Below, piece after piece: positions 17,194 to 26,719 of a DNA stretch of 64,000 bases. Numbering within the stretch: the first letter of the stretch is position 1; every line of letters begins with the position of its first letter. Source of the stretch: Chitinophagales bacterium 33-2 (GTDB taxonomy: Bacteria; Bacteroidota; Bacteroidia; Chitinophagales; Chitinophagaceae); the NCBI GenBank assembly GCA_002050435.1, contig MWYV01000033.1, forward strand, positions 1-64,000. Reading direction: 5' to 3'. The position numbers and the translations under genes are program-made. Under the pieces are notes generated by a model. It made no database searches, was not told the DNA's origin, and saw nothing but the letters and a program-made list of their open reading frames with translations.

Positions 17194-18417
17194 TTACCCG
17201 ATGATCACCGGGCGATCGGGCGCTTCGTTATCCTCGTGGTGTACATCATGGCCTTCTTCCGCCGCCTGCCCGATAAATACTGCCGTCAGGTTGGTGAAGA
17301 TAAAAGCCTGGATAAAAGCTACCAGCACTTCGATCAAATAAATAAAAACAGCAAAGGCAATGGATATGGGTGAAAACCCAATTCCGACGCCGGTGCTCAA
17401 ATTCCCAAAAATAAAGATCAGAGAAATCAAACAGATGATGATGATGTGACCTGCAAGCATGTTTGCAAACAAACGTATGATCAGTGCAAAAGGCTTGGTG
17501 AAGATGGATAAGATCTCCACCGGGACCATAATGAACTTAATCCCGAAAGGAACTGGAGGATTTAATATGTGCCCCCAGTAATGTTTGCTTCCACTAAAAG
17601 TGATCACCAGAAAAGCCACAACACCCAGAACAGCCGTAAAGGCAATATTTCCGGTGACGTTGGCCGCGCCTGGAACCAATCCAAAAATATTATTGATCAG
17701 GATAAAAAAGAAAATGGTCAGCAATAACGGCATGTACTTCCTGTAACCAGGACCCAGATTAGGTTTAGCCACTTCATCTCTTAAAAAAGTGATCACAGGT
17801 TCCACCGCTCCCTGCCATCCTTTAGGAGCTGAAGTTACGCCCTGGCCTGTCCTGTATTTATTGGCTATGGAGATCATCAGGAAAACAAGTAGTCCGAGCG
17901 CCAGCATCATCTGAACCACATTCCTTGTAAATGAAAAATCATAAACCTTGCGATTGTTATCAGGGCTGCCTGCTGCATCAACAGCAATAATGGATTCATC
18001 AGTGTAAAGATTGATCTGGTCATCAGCCATCCCACCTTTCTTAAGGTTTTCCTTATAGTTTTTGGTTACCAGCTGGTAGCCCTTATGCACTTCTTCACCA
18101 TGATGAAATTTGGAGGAACTGAAAAAAGAAAGCCCCTGACCAGGTTCAAATAATATAATAGGTAATGGAATCGTAGCGTGGTGCTGTTTTCCATCAGAAC
18201 CTTCCCAGGAAAAGAAGTGGAATTCATGGCCGTCCATCACGTGACCAAAGATCACCGTATTGGCATCAAATTTTCCTGACCCACCCTTTTCGTCTTCTGC
18301 TTCGTATTGATTATCATTATTTGTAGGTTCTTTCTGCGCCTCAGCCGTATGTGAAAAAGAAAGGGCTAAAACACTGAAAGCCGCTACCAATAAGGATTTG
18401 ACACGTCCAACAACCAT
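17194..18417 (-). CDS. atpB: ATP synthase F0 subunit a, with long N-terminal extension
   Basis: 407 residues, well over the roughly 270 of E. coli. The extra length is a signal-peptide-like start (1-28) and a histidine-rich extracytoplasmic region of about 130 residues (HEFHFFSWEG, KQHHATIPL, SKFHHGEEVHKG). Extended a subunits are usual in Bacteroidota. The membrane part follows from about residue 160 and contains the essential arginine at R315 (RLFANMLAGH). It forms the proton half-channels against the c-ring. It is the first gene of the operon; a TATCTTTG -7 element lies at 18438-18445 on the minus strand, without a clear TTG upstream. Confidence 0.96.
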   Translation of the reverse strand: MVVGRVKSLLVAAFSVLALSFSHTAEAQKEPTNNDNQYEAEDEKGGSGKFDANTVIFGHVMDGHEFHFFSWEGSDGKQHHATIPLPIILFEPGQGLSFFSSSKFHHGEEVHKGYQLVTKNYKENLKKGGMADDQINLYTDESIIAVDAAGSPDNNRKVYDFSFTRNVVQMMLALGLLVFLMISIANKYRTGQGVTSAPKGWQGAVEPVITFLRDEVAKPNLGPGYRKYMPLLLTIFFFILINNIFGLVPGAANVTGNIAFTAVLGVVAFLVITFSGSKHYWGHILNPPVPFGIKFIMVPVEILSIFTKPFALIIRLFANMLAGHIIIICLISLIFIFGNLSTGVGIGFSPISIAFAVFIYLIEVLVAFIQAFIFTNLTAVFIGQAAEEGHDVHHEDNEAPDRPVIIG

Positions 18418-18487
18418 AATGTTCCTGAAATTTGGCGCAAAGATAAGGCTTAGAACATTATTAGCAGACCTTGGAAGAATCTTAAAG

Positions 18488-18509
18488 AAAAAATCCGCCT
18501 GAGCGGATT
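18488..18509 (-). terminator. Terminator after the lipoprotein gene
   Basis: AATCCGC (18492-18498) pairs with GCGGATT (18503-18509) around CTGA, with a T-run on the minus strand. It separates the lipoprotein gene from the atp operon. Confidence 0.75.
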
Positions 18510-18522
18510 CGTAAGAATAATT

Positions 18523-19512
18523 TTAATTTACCTGGTAAAACCGGATGTTTTCTGAATCCGTACCATCCGTGAACTTTACAAGTCCAATGCCTTTTGCATA
18601 AAATAACTCCGAAGGTGTTGCCATGTCAGAGAAAACGCCTGCAGTACCCAACTGTGGTGTCATCTGAATCCTGTACACATTGGTGTAATTCTTACCATTC
18701 ACAGTTATGGAGGCATTGTTGTTCAGCACATTGAATTTAAACCGCAGCGTAACCGGGAAACCGCCCGCTGTTCCGTTATGGTCGGAATTCCAGGTGGCGT
18801 TACTGGCCAGGTTTTCTTTCATGAAAAGAATATCCAGGAAAGGCTGACTAAAAGTGATCTGCAAACCCGAAACCGCACTTGCATCAATGTATTGATAATA
18901 ACTGTTATTTGAAGCGTTGTACCGGTAAAATGAAGTATCGGAATTGCCAAATTCATCCGCGGTAATAAAATTCCTGTAAGTATTGGAAGCCAGCGTTTTC
19001 GTTCCGCCTACCGAAACTTTGATGGTATCGGTTCCTCCCTGGTCATAGCTCCACCAGCTATTGGCGGTCATTGGGAAATACACCTGTGAGCCCGTTGGTG
19101 GCGGCGTAGATCCTGCAGGCAATACGGTTACAGAAACACTACAAAAACTGGAATCAAAGATCACAAAGAAATCATTTACGCCTGCGCTTAAAGGAGTTCC
19201 CGCTGCATTCAGCTTCACTGTAGCCACACCTGCATTGGCGAAGGACCCCTGTCCACGGAAATAATAACCATTTACAGTATCCGTGGAAATATTATAAGTA
19301 CCGGGAACAGTTACATCAATGGTAACCTCAAGAAAATTACTATCCGTAAGGGCGGTACCGGCAATAAAATTACCCGCAACATTTTTCGGATTACATTCCC
19401 CTGCACTGTTCTGGAGGCTGCCACTGGCAGGTGTTCCTACTTCAAAACTCAATTCCTTCTGGCAGGATACCATGATCAAGGTGGCACTTAGGGCTAGCAA
19501 TAAACGGTTCAT
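18523..19512 (-). CDS. Lipoprotein, unknown function
   Basis: 329 residues from the ATG at 19512; an ATG four codons upstream is also possible. The N-terminus MNRLLLALSATLIMVSCQKE has a hydrophobic core and a cysteine at the end, a likely lipobox although Met at -3 is not standard. Residues 25-125 look like a beta-sandwich (GNFIAGTALTDSNFLEVTIDV). The rest (QVYFPMTANSWWSYDQGG onwards) resembles secreted Bacteroidota proteins of unknown role, with a terminal ENIRFYQVN. It stands alone, between the ABC exporter gene upstream and a terminator downstream. Confidence 0.75.
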   Translation of the reverse strand: MNRLLLALSATLIMVSCQKELSFEVGTPASGSLQNSAGECNPKNVAGNFIAGTALTDSNFLEVTIDVTVPGTYNISTDTVNGYYFRGQGSFANAGVATVKLNAAGTPLSAGVNDFFVIFDSSFCSVSVTVLPAGSTPPPTGSQVYFPMTANSWWSYDQGGTDTIKVSVGGTKTLASNTYRNFITADEFGNSDTSFYRYNASNNSYYQYIDASAVSGLQITFSQPFLDILFMKENLASNATWNSDHNGTAGGFPVTLRFKFNVLNNNASITVNGKNYTNVYRIQMTPQLGTAGVFSDMATPSELFYAKGIGLVKFTDGTDSENIRFYQVN

Positions 19513-19569
19513 AAACAAGAACATAAATTTGCGCTAATCTACAATTATATTTTTGACCGCAGTTCCCGT

Positions 19570-21339
19570 TCAGCCCAATTCCACCGCTTTTTTTTCAAAC
19601 TGCATCTCGTATAACTTGCTGTAATGGCCGCCTGTATTCAATAACTCCCTGTGCGTACCCATCTCCCTGATCTCCCCCTTGTCCAGCACAATAATGGCAT
19701 CCGCTCTTTGAATGGTTGACAACCTGTGGGCAATCACTATAGATGTTCGTCCTTTTATAAGTGCCTGAATTGCCTGTTCAATCAGGTGTTCGCTTTCCGT
19801 ATCCACCGAAGAAGTGGCCTCATCGAGAATAAGAATAGAAGGGTTATAGAGCAGTGCCCTGATAAAGGAAAGCAACTGCCGCTGCCCCACCGACAGTGTT
19901 GCGCCCCTTTCCATTACGCTGTATTCATACTGCCCGGGCAGGCGCATGATAAAATCGTGCATCCCGATCATTTTTGCTGCTTCGATCACTTTTTCCCGTG
20001 GAATGTTGGGATTCAGCAAGGTTAGGTTATCCATCACTGTTCCTGAAAAAAGAAAAACATCCTGTAATACCACTCCGGTGCATGTTCTTAGTGCATCCAG
20101 CTGAAAGTCTTCCACGGGCACATCATCAATTTTTATACTTCCTTTTTTTACCTCGTATAACCTGTTCAATAAACTGATGATGGTGGTTTTCCCACTTCCT
20201 GTATGTCCAACAATGGCCAGGGTTTGCCCGGGTTCTACCGTGAAACTCAGATTTTTTAATACCTCCGCTGCTTCCGTATAACCAAAAGAAACATTTTCAA
20301 ATGCTACTTTTCCTTTAACCGACAGGGGTGCATAGCTGCCTTCATTTTTAATGAAATCTTCATTATCCAGTACATTAAAAACACGCTCGCTGGCAATCAT
20401 GCCCATTTGCAGCACATTGAATTTATCAGCGATCATTCTCAAAGGCCGGAAGATGAGATTGAGATAAAGAATAAACGACATGATCACACCCGGGCTGATG
20501 GATTCCCCGGCTCCAAACCAAACAATCAGTCCAATGGAGGCTGCCAGCACAATTTCAACTACAGGAAAAAAAACGGAATAAGCAAATATGGCTTTTACGT
20601 TGGCATTTCTATGTTCTTTGTTGATCGCCATGAATTTGGCAGATTCTCTTTCTTCCGCTGCAAAGGCCTGCACAATATGAACCCCTGTAATATGTTCCTG
20701 CACAAATGCATTCAGCTGCGCTACTGCATTTCTCACTTTCTGAAAAGACCTGTTCACGCTTTCTTTGAAATAATACGTGGCGATAATGAGCACAGGAAAA
20801 GGGATGAGGCATACAAGAGTGAGGCGCCAGTCGGTCCATAACATGATGCCCAGTACGCATAGAATAGACAGCAGGTCGGCGATGATCGGAATCAGTCCAT
20901 CAGCAAAAATTTCATTTACCCTTTCGATGTCATCTACCGTTCTCGTGGTAAGTGTTCCAATAGGTGTTCTGTCGAATTGCCGAAGATTGAGATGGATCAC
21001 TTTTTTAAAAACCTTTACCCTGATATCTTTTACAACGCTTTGTCCGAGCCAGCTGGTGATATAGGAAAAATAAAAACGGATGGCGGTTTCAATCAGCAAA
21101 AAACCTACCTGGATGAGGGTTATATAAATGATCCAGTCGTACACCCTTCCTCTTATGAAATGATCAACCGTATACTGTATGAGAAAGGGCCGCACGGGCG
21201 TGAATGCTGCCAGCAATATCGCAAGCCCAATACTCCAGAAAAAAATTTTCCGGTAGGGCCTGGTGAATTCTAATACGCGTTTTAAAAGATGAAAATCAAA
21301 GCTCTTTTTTTCCTTACTCAAAGCCGGGTCTTTAAACAA
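19570..21339 (-). CDS. ABC exporter, fused membrane and ATPase domains
   Basis: 589 residues. A six-helix type I exporter membrane domain (about 25-310) is followed by an ATPase domain with Walker A GHTGSGKT (378-385), signature LSVGQRQ in place of LSGGQ, Walker B ILILDEATSSVD, and the H-loop IVIAHRLST. The layout is that of MsbA/MdlB-type half transporters, which work as dimers to move lipids, drugs or peptides outward; the substrate here is unknown. The LSVGQ variant is known in MdlB-like members. It starts 15 bp after the 739-residue secreted-protein gene, so the two are probably co-transcribed. Confidence 0.92.
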   Translation of the reverse strand: MFKDPALSKEKKSFDFHLLKRVLEFTRPYRKIFFWSIGLAILLAAFTPVRPFLIQYTVDHFIRGRVYDWIIYITLIQVGFLLIETAIRFYFSYITSWLGQSVVKDIRVKVFKKVIHLNLRQFDRTPIGTLTTRTVDDIERVNEIFADGLIPIIADLLSILCVLGIMLWTDWRLTLVCLIPFPVLIIATYYFKESVNRSFQKVRNAVAQLNAFVQEHITGVHIVQAFAAEERESAKFMAINKEHRNANVKAIFAYSVFFPVVEIVLAASIGLIVWFGAGESISPGVIMSFILYLNLIFRPLRMIADKFNVLQMGMIASERVFNVLDNEDFIKNEGSYAPLSVKGKVAFENVSFGYTEAAEVLKNLSFTVEPGQTLAIVGHTGSGKTTIISLLNRLYEVKKGSIKIDDVPVEDFQLDALRTCTGVVLQDVFLFSGTVMDNLTLLNPNIPREKVIEAAKMIGMHDFIMRLPGQYEYSVMERGATLSVGQRQLLSFIRALLYNPSILILDEATSSVDTESEHLIEQAIQALIKGRTSIVIAHRLSTIQRADAIIVLDKGEIREMGTHRELLNTGGHYSKLYEMQFEKKAVELG

Positions 21340-21354
21340 ATTTAGATGCTATCT

Positions 21355-23574
21355 TCAGAATTCTCCAGATTCTTCACCCATAGCGCTTTTATAAGCCTTA
21401 ATAAAGATGGCGCCCAGGTTTTTATGCGGTGGGATGTAGTCATCAAACCCGTCCACTCTTCCGACGTTTGATTTGAATTCACTCCAGAAAGACATCCATT
21501 CAATTCCCTGGCCTGCGCTCATTTTTTTGTTCACCAGTTCAATGAAGGGACGGTTAATGATCTCTTTACCGATCTGCTTCGAAGCAATGATATGCGCATC
21601 AGGTGCATGACGCAGTACATCGTGGATCAGGTGATAGCCACCACAGGAACCCAGGAAAACAATTTTTGCCGCGGGTTGTATCTGGCTGATGGTATAAGGC
21701 GCATAATAGCTGTGACCCCTGTGTATCACAATGGTAGGCTGAATGTTCTTACCAGCAAGATAAGCATTCAGCGCTTCCTGGGCCTTGTCAAGATCACCGT
21801 TTTCTTCGTCCAGCGGTTTATTGGCATAGATCAACAAAGGCTTACCTTTTGTGTTGGAAAAAGCGATCCAGTTCTTATTGTCCTCGATCTTTTTCCAACT
21901 GGAAGCCGGGAATTGAGGAAGAAATTTTGCATAGTTGCCCCTGCCATCTTCATCACCATAAAAGAATACCTGCATCACCACTCTATTGGAAGAATCAGCG
22001 GAAGCAAGGGTTTCATAACTCAGACTGTAAACAGGAGGAATGCCAAATTCCTTTGAAAGATTAATGGAACTGTCGGTAGCCGACTGAAATAATTTATAAA
22101 GCAGATTATAAATCACCATGCCTCTTTTATTACCCTCGGCTGCACTTCTGTCGAAATTTAACTTGGTATTATTGAGCATGTCAATGGCGATGGTTTTGTT
22201 GGTTTCCACGATGCTTGCATACGAATCTGCCACATCCACACCATCTTCAAGACCATCAGATTTTTCAAGATTGTTTACAAAGGCCGTCATCAGGATCTGC
22301 GCTTGCTTTCCATCAGGGAAAGTGCCCAGGAAATTACCAAGCGTATTGTATCCGGCTGCGATCCTTATAAACTTTTTAAACCTGTCAAATCCAACACTCA
22401 TTAGAAGAGAGTCGCCACGGTTGCCCACTTTAGACATCATTAGCGGATAAATACCTTTTACATAGCTTGATGTGTACATATCTCTTTCACCCGCGATTAC
22501 CAGGTAGTACAATTCATTTGCATTGAGTTGCTGAAGGATACGAAAACGTGCAGCATCCGGCAGTTCATGCAGGTCGTTGATCTTTTTGATAAAGATCTCC
22601 TGTCCTTTTCTTTCCAGCATTTTTGTAAGCGATTCCATTTCCAGGATCTTCTCTCCATTCAGTGAACGATTTACATAATCCATCCTGGTTTTTACCAGCA
22701 GCTTATAATATTTTTCGCCATCATCTTTTAAAGCAATGATCTCTTCAGGCTTCTGGTGTCCTTTTAAAATATTGTCAAGGAAAGGAAAGAGTATCTGACC
22801 GCTTCCACCGCTGGTAGCCATCTTTGCGATCGTGCGGATGAATTCATCATCTACATTGCGAATCGCATAACCCAATTTATTATTTGCTGCTGCAAAATCA
22901 TACAGAAGCCTTGGATATTTATACCCGGCCAATTTGATCAGGCTGTCACGGAAAGGCACATCCGGGTTGTCTTTCAGCATCGAAAATGTTTTTTCCGGGT
23001 GCAGCTGGCAATATTTTCTTACCAAAGCATTTTTTGCGGTCTTAAATCCCGGGTTGCGATCAAAGGCGTCGCTGGATAACATTACTCTTGCCACATCGTA
23101 TGACGACTGATCCACGAGGGTTTCAATTGTCAAACCCCTTTTATCTTTTTCAATGGCCGCTTCGTAAGTTTCTACAAGTGTGGGAAGCCTGGAAGCCGTG
23201 AACTGTCGGTTACGGAAACTCTGGCTGAAATTCTTGAGGATCTTTTCCAATCCCAGCAGGTACCCTTTTTTCTTCTGATCACCAGTCAGCGAATCGCTTT
23301 CAATGCGGCATTGAAGCAGGTCGATCTTGCTGGTAAGCGCCTGGGTAACAAAATAATTGATGTCCTCATTATTACCAGCGAAAAACAAATTGTCGGGGCG
23401 GCCATCGGCCTTTAAAGCATTTTTCTGTTCCCTGTCGATCCGGTCGTGCCACAGCGCCCTTCCGATTGGCGGTTTGCAACCTTTATCGGGGTTTGCCTGT
23501 GATATGGAAACCATACCAATCATAAGTGAAAGGGTGGAAATTGTTAATCGTAAGATTGGAGCCATTCGCCTCAT
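21355..23574 (-). CDS. Large secreted protein with possible His-Cys catalytic pair, unknown family
   Basis: 739 residues with a signal peptide (about 1-27, ending SQAN); an alternative ATG lies three codons in. I do not recognise the family. The first 500 residues are mostly helical and lack catalytic motifs. The C-terminal part has a strand-like IVIHRGHSYY with His621 and, after one helix, KIVFLGSCGGYH with Cys644. A histidine after one strand and a cysteine after the next is the arrangement of clan CD peptidases (caspase, gingipain, CHAT). The 23-residue spacing is short for those, so the assignment is an inference. It is the first gene of a two-gene unit with the ABC exporter. Confidence 0.7.
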   Translation of the reverse strand: MRRMAPILRLTISTLSLMIGMVSISQANPDKGCKPPIGRALWHDRIDREQKNALKADGRPDNLFFAGNNEDINYFVTQALTSKIDLLQCRIESDSLTGDQKKKGYLLGLEKILKNFSQSFRNRQFTASRLPTLVETYEAAIEKDKRGLTIETLVDQSSYDVARVMLSSDAFDRNPGFKTAKNALVRKYCQLHPEKTFSMLKDNPDVPFRDSLIKLAGYKYPRLLYDFAAANNKLGYAIRNVDDEFIRTIAKMATSGGSGQILFPFLDNILKGHQKPEEIIALKDDGEKYYKLLVKTRMDYVNRSLNGEKILEMESLTKMLERKGQEIFIKKINDLHELPDAARFRILQQLNANELYYLVIAGERDMYTSSYVKGIYPLMMSKVGNRGDSLLMSVGFDRFKKFIRIAAGYNTLGNFLGTFPDGKQAQILMTAFVNNLEKSDGLEDGVDVADSYASIVETNKTIAIDMLNNTKLNFDRSAAEGNKRGMVIYNLLYKLFQSATDSSINLSKEFGIPPVYSLSYETLASADSSNRVVMQVFFYGDEDGRGNYAKFLPQFPASSWKKIEDNKNWIAFSNTKGKPLLIYANKPLDEENGDLDKAQEALNAYLAGKNIQPTIVIHRGHSYYAPYTISQIQPAAKIVFLGSCGGYHLIHDVLRHAPDAHIIASKQIGKEIINRPFIELVNKKMSAGQGIEWMSFWSEFKSNVGRVDGFDDYIPPHKNLGAIFIKAYKSAMGEESGEF

Positions 23575-23769
23575 AATACAAATTTAATACCCGAAGATGT
23601 AAACCCAAGTTAAGGGTTGGGAGCATAATGACCTGGATAAGAGGGAAATCGTAGCAATTGAGCCTGAAACAGGTGGTTTAATTCAGACTTTTTTTTGATA
23701 CCTGCATTAAATTTATATTAACTCTATCTTATCAACTCAGGCTCCTCCCGCCCGTTTGCCCTTTTAACT

Positions 23770-23777
23770 TAGGTTTG
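23770..23777 (+). promoter_or_regulatory. -7 element before the two-component operon
   Basis: TAGGTTTG matches TAnnTTTG and lies 14 bp before the start codon of the response regulator. No TTG sits at the usual distance upstream, so activation by another factor is possible. Nothing else is visible in the 217-bp gap between the divergent genes. Confidence 0.35.
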
Positions 23778-23791
23778 CGGAAACGAACTGC

Positions 23792-24469
23792 ATGGACGCC
23801 AGAGCAAGAAAGGTACTGATAGCAGATGACGAGCCTGACATCATTGAAATCCTGAAATACAATCTCGAAAAAGAAGGATTTGCAGTAATTACTGCGAAAG
23901 ACGGCGACGAGGCACTTGAAAAAGCAAGGATCCACCAGCCCGACCTGATCGTTCTGGATATGATGATGCCAAGAAAAAACGGGATGGAAGTTTGCGAAAT
24001 CCTCAGAACCCAGGCCGCTTTTAAAGATACCCTCATCATGTTCCTGACTGCCCTGAGCGATGAGGCAACCCAATTAAAAGGTTTCAGCACAGGCGCCGAC
24101 GATTATATCAGCAAACCCGTGAGCCCTGGGGTTTTTGTAAGTAAAGTAAAAGCGTTGATTCGCAGGTTAAAACCAAATGACACACGCATACTGGTTATTG
24201 ATAACCTGATCGTGGATCCGGAAAAATTCCTGGTAGAATACGAAGGAAAAGAGCTCATTCTCGCAAAAAAAGAATTTGAACTGCTCTATTTGCTTGCAAC
24301 AAAACCAGGAAGGGTTTTTCTCAGGAACGAAATACTAAGCCAGGTATGGGGCAATGAAGTAATCGTGGGCGACAGAACCATTGATGTACATATAAGAAAG
24401 ATCCGCCAGAAGCTGGGAATTGATTGTATTACTACAGTTAAAGGAGTAGGTTATAAATTTGAATTATAA
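23792..24469 (+). CDS. OmpR/PhoB-family response regulator
   Basis: 225 residues. Receiver domain: acidic pair D12/D13, phosphorylation site D56 (LIVLDMMMPRKNG), T86 and K108 (DDYISKPVSPG). The C-terminal winged helix (about 130-225) has the family's LAKKEFELLYLLATKPGRVF and RTIDVHIRKIRQKLG. All active residues are present. It should be phosphorylated by the kinase two genes downstream and bind direct-repeat DNA sites as a dimer. PhoB is the best-known relative, and the window holds PhoB-like boxes near the pst genes, but nothing here proves this is their regulator. Confidence 0.93.
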   Translation: MDARARKVLIADDEPDIIEILKYNLEKEGFAVITAKDGDEALEKARIHQPDLIVLDMMMPRKNGMEVCEILRTQAAFKDTLIMFLTALSDEATQLKGFSTGADDYISKPVSPGVFVSKVKALIRRLKPNDTRILVIDNLIVDPEKFLVEYEGKELILAKKEFELLYLLATKPGRVFLRNEILSQVWGNEVIVGDRTIDVHIRKIRQKLGIDCITTVKGVGYKFEL

Positions 24470-24478
24470 TCTCGAAAA

Positions 24479-24949
24479 ATGATGGCACCTATTTTAAGAT
24501 CATTCCTGCTATGCAGCCTGATCTTTTTTTCGCTTCAAGCAGTTGCTCAAAAAGAAAATGCTGCGTATGATAAAGCCCTTGCAGATTCTTTAGGCGCAGA
24601 TGATTATGGGATGAAACCTTATGTGCTGGTTATCCTGAAAACAGGCAGCAATCAAACAGAAAATAAAATGCTGCGCGACAGTCTTTTTCGTGGCCACATG
24701 CAAAACATCAACCGCCTGGCCTCAAATGGCAAACTGGTTGTTGCCGGTCCACTTCAGAAAAATAATAAAGACTACCGGGGTATTTTTATTTTTAATGTAG
24801 CCACCATTCAGGAAGCTGAAACACTTGTTATGGAAGATCCTGCCGTTAGGGAAAAGATTTTTGATGTGGAATTTTACCAATGGTATGGCTCCGCAGCGCT
24901 TGCCCAATACCTGAAATACCACGACAGGATAGAAAAGAAAAAACACTGA
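24479..24949 (+). CDS. Secreted YciI-like protein
   Basis: 156 residues. A signal peptide (about 1-24, ending QAVAQ) precedes a YciI-like ferredoxin-fold domain: KPYVLVILKTGSN, then FRGHMQNINRLASNGKLVVAGPL, then IFIFNVATIQEAETLVMEDPAV. The histidine of GHM and the PL after the second strand match the conserved positions of the family. YciI proteins are small dimers of uncertain enzymatic role, and an exported form is less common. It lies nine bases after the response regulator and 37 before the kinase, so it is part of their operon; an accessory sensing role is a guess. Confidence 0.8.
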   Translation: MMAPILRSFLLCSLIFFSLQAVAQKENAAYDKALADSLGADDYGMKPYVLVILKTGSNQTENKMLRDSLFRGHMQNINRLASNGKLVVAGPLQKNNKDYRGIFIFNVATIQEAETLVMEDPAVREKIFDVEFYQWYGSAALAQYLKYHDRIEKKKH

Positions 24950-24986
24950 CCCGTCGTTAACCACCCAGGGATTATTTTTATAGCAG

Positions 24987-26036
24987 ATGTTTCAGAAAAA
25001 CAACCTTTCTCCCCGCCAGCTTTCAGCCCTGACAGCCCTCATACTTTCCCTTCCCATAAGTGGTGGCATCTGGTTCATAGAAAACTGGAAATACGGCATC
25101 ACCGCCTTCCTGATGATCTTCACCGGGAGTTATATCCTGATCCTTTATATTTTTCAGAATTTCATTTACCGAAAAATCAAATTGATCTATAAATTCATTC
25201 ACCAGACTAAAGCCACCAAAAGAGAAGAAACCTATTATAAATACATCCTTCCACAGAAAAGCATTGATGAAGTGAGAGAAGATGTTGAAAAATGGGGCGA
25301 ACAAAGGAGCCGCGAAATTGAAATGCTTCAGCAAAACGAGATCTTCAGAAAAGAGTTTCTTCAAAATCTTTCGCATGAATTTAAAACACCTGTTTTTTCC
25401 ATTCAGGGTTATGTAGACACATTGTTACAGGGAGCAATGGAAGACCCGGAGATCAACAGGCGCTTCCTTCAGAAAACAGCAAATAATGTGGAGCGGCTGG
25501 TAAACCTGATCAAAGACCTGGATGCGATTTCCAAACTGGAAAGAGGAGAATTAAAATTGAATAAACAGCATTTTGTGATCCAGGAACTGGTAAGGGAAGT
25601 ATTTGACAATCTTTCCTGGAAAGCAGAAGCCAGGCAAATTAGTTTCAGCATTAAAAAAGGATGTGAAACGCCCTTACTGGTTTTTGGTGATAAGGAAAAA
25701 CTCCGCCAGGTGCTGATCAACCTCGTTGATAATGCGGTGAAGTATGGAAAACAAGATGGCGAAGTGGTTGCAAGCATGTATAATACCGACGATACCCATA
25801 TCCTAACAGAGATCAGTGATGATGGAATGGGTATTCCGGAACAGCACCTTGACAGGATCTTTGAAAGATTCTACCGCACCAATGAAGGCAGAAGCCGGGA
25901 TGTTACAGGCAGCGGACTGGGATTGGCCATTTCCAAACATATCATTGAAGCCCACGCACAAAACATTCACGTGAGAAGCAAGGAAAATGTGGGTACCAGT
26001 ATCGGGTTTACCCTAAGTACCCGAAGAGAAAGATAG
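24987..26036 (+). CDS. Membrane sensor histidine kinase
   Basis: 349 residues. Two adjacent N-terminal membrane segments (about 15-30 and 37-60) with almost no periplasmic loop, a linker helix, then the HisKA domain with the phospho-accepting H130 (LQNLSHEFKTP), and a HATPase domain with N-box NLVDNAVKYG, G1 DDGMGIP, F-box RIFERFYR and G2 GSGLGLAISK. All catalytic boxes are intact. The tiny extracytoplasmic part suggests it senses through the membrane or a partner protein, as PhoR-type kinases do. It is the third gene of the response regulator / YciI-like / kinase operon. Confidence 0.92.
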   Translation: MFQKNNLSPRQLSALTALILSLPISGGIWFIENWKYGITAFLMIFTGSYILILYIFQNFIYRKIKLIYKFIHQTKATKREETYYKYILPQKSIDEVREDVEKWGEQRSREIEMLQQNEIFRKEFLQNLSHEFKTPVFSIQGYVDTLLQGAMEDPEINRRFLQKTANNVERLVNLIKDLDAISKLERGELKLNKQHFVIQELVREVFDNLSWKAEARQISFSIKKGCETPLLVFGDKEKLRQVLINLVDNAVKYGKQDGEVVASMYNTDDTHILTEISDDGMGIPEQHLDRIFERFYRTNEGRSRDVTGSGLGLAISKHIIEAHAQNIHVRSKENVGTSIGFTLSTRRER

Positions 26037-26124
26037 GGCTGCAATTATTAATATAAGCGGTTGAATCTTCACATGAGCCAATGACCAAAAGCCTTATCTT
26101 TAGCCCTCTCAAAAAAACAACAAT

Positions 26125-26643
26125 ATGAAAAAATTTTTGGCGCTGGCATTAATGACAGCCATCATCACAACCAACACGGCAGATGCTCAAACTACTGCTA
26201 AAAAAAGTCCTGCAGTAACCGTTAGCCAGACCATCAAATCAGGTGCTACAATAACTATAGCTTATGGTCAGCCTTCTTTAAATGGTAGAACCATAGGAAC
26301 CGATGTTGAACCTAAAATTGATAAAGTTTGGCGTATGGGTGCAAACGAAGCCACCACTTTTGAAACAAACAAAGAAATTACACTTGACGGACATAAACTT
26401 CCGGCAGGAAAATATTCGGTTTTCGGAATTGCACATGATAACACTTTCACTTTGATCTTTAATAAAGAATGGAAGATGTGGGGAACACAATATACGCAGC
26501 ACAGAGATAAGGATGCTTTAAGTTTTGTTGTGAAAAAGCAAGTACCGGAAACAGCAAGCGAAAAGTTAACCTATGCCATTGATAAAGATGGAAAGATCAG
26601 CATGGTTTGGGGTGATATGGCGATTGCCTTTTTTGCGAATTGA
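26125..26643 (+). CDS. DUF2911 family secreted protein
   Basis: 172 residues with a signal peptide (about 1-22, TADAQ). The remainder carries the family pattern: VSQTIKSGATITIAYGQPSL, KVWRMGANEATTFETNKEI, HKLPAGKYSVFGI, and FNKEWKMWGTQY. Members are common secreted proteins of Bacteroidota with a beta-rich fold and no known activity. It is followed by a strong terminator, so it is a single-gene unit between the two-component operon and the TonB receptor. Confidence 0.88.
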   Translation: MKKFLALALMTAIITTNTADAQTTAKKSPAVTVSQTIKSGATITIAYGQPSLNGRTIGTDVEPKIDKVWRMGANEATTFETNKEITLDGHKLPAGKYSVFGIAHDNTFTLIFNKEWKMWGTQYTQHRDKDALSFVVKKQVPETASEKLTYAIDKDGKISMVWGDMAIAFFAN

Positions 26644-26664
26644 TTTTCGTTAAATATTATTATC

Positions 26665-26692
26665 AGATCCCGCTTCGAGCGGGATCTTTTAT
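26665..26692 (+). terminator. Rho-independent terminator
   Basis: AGATCCCGCT and AGCGGGATCT pair over ten bases around TCG, followed by TTTATT. Confidence 0.88.
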
Positions 26693-26719
26693 TCCCGGAG
26701 GTTTTATTAATATTATCGG

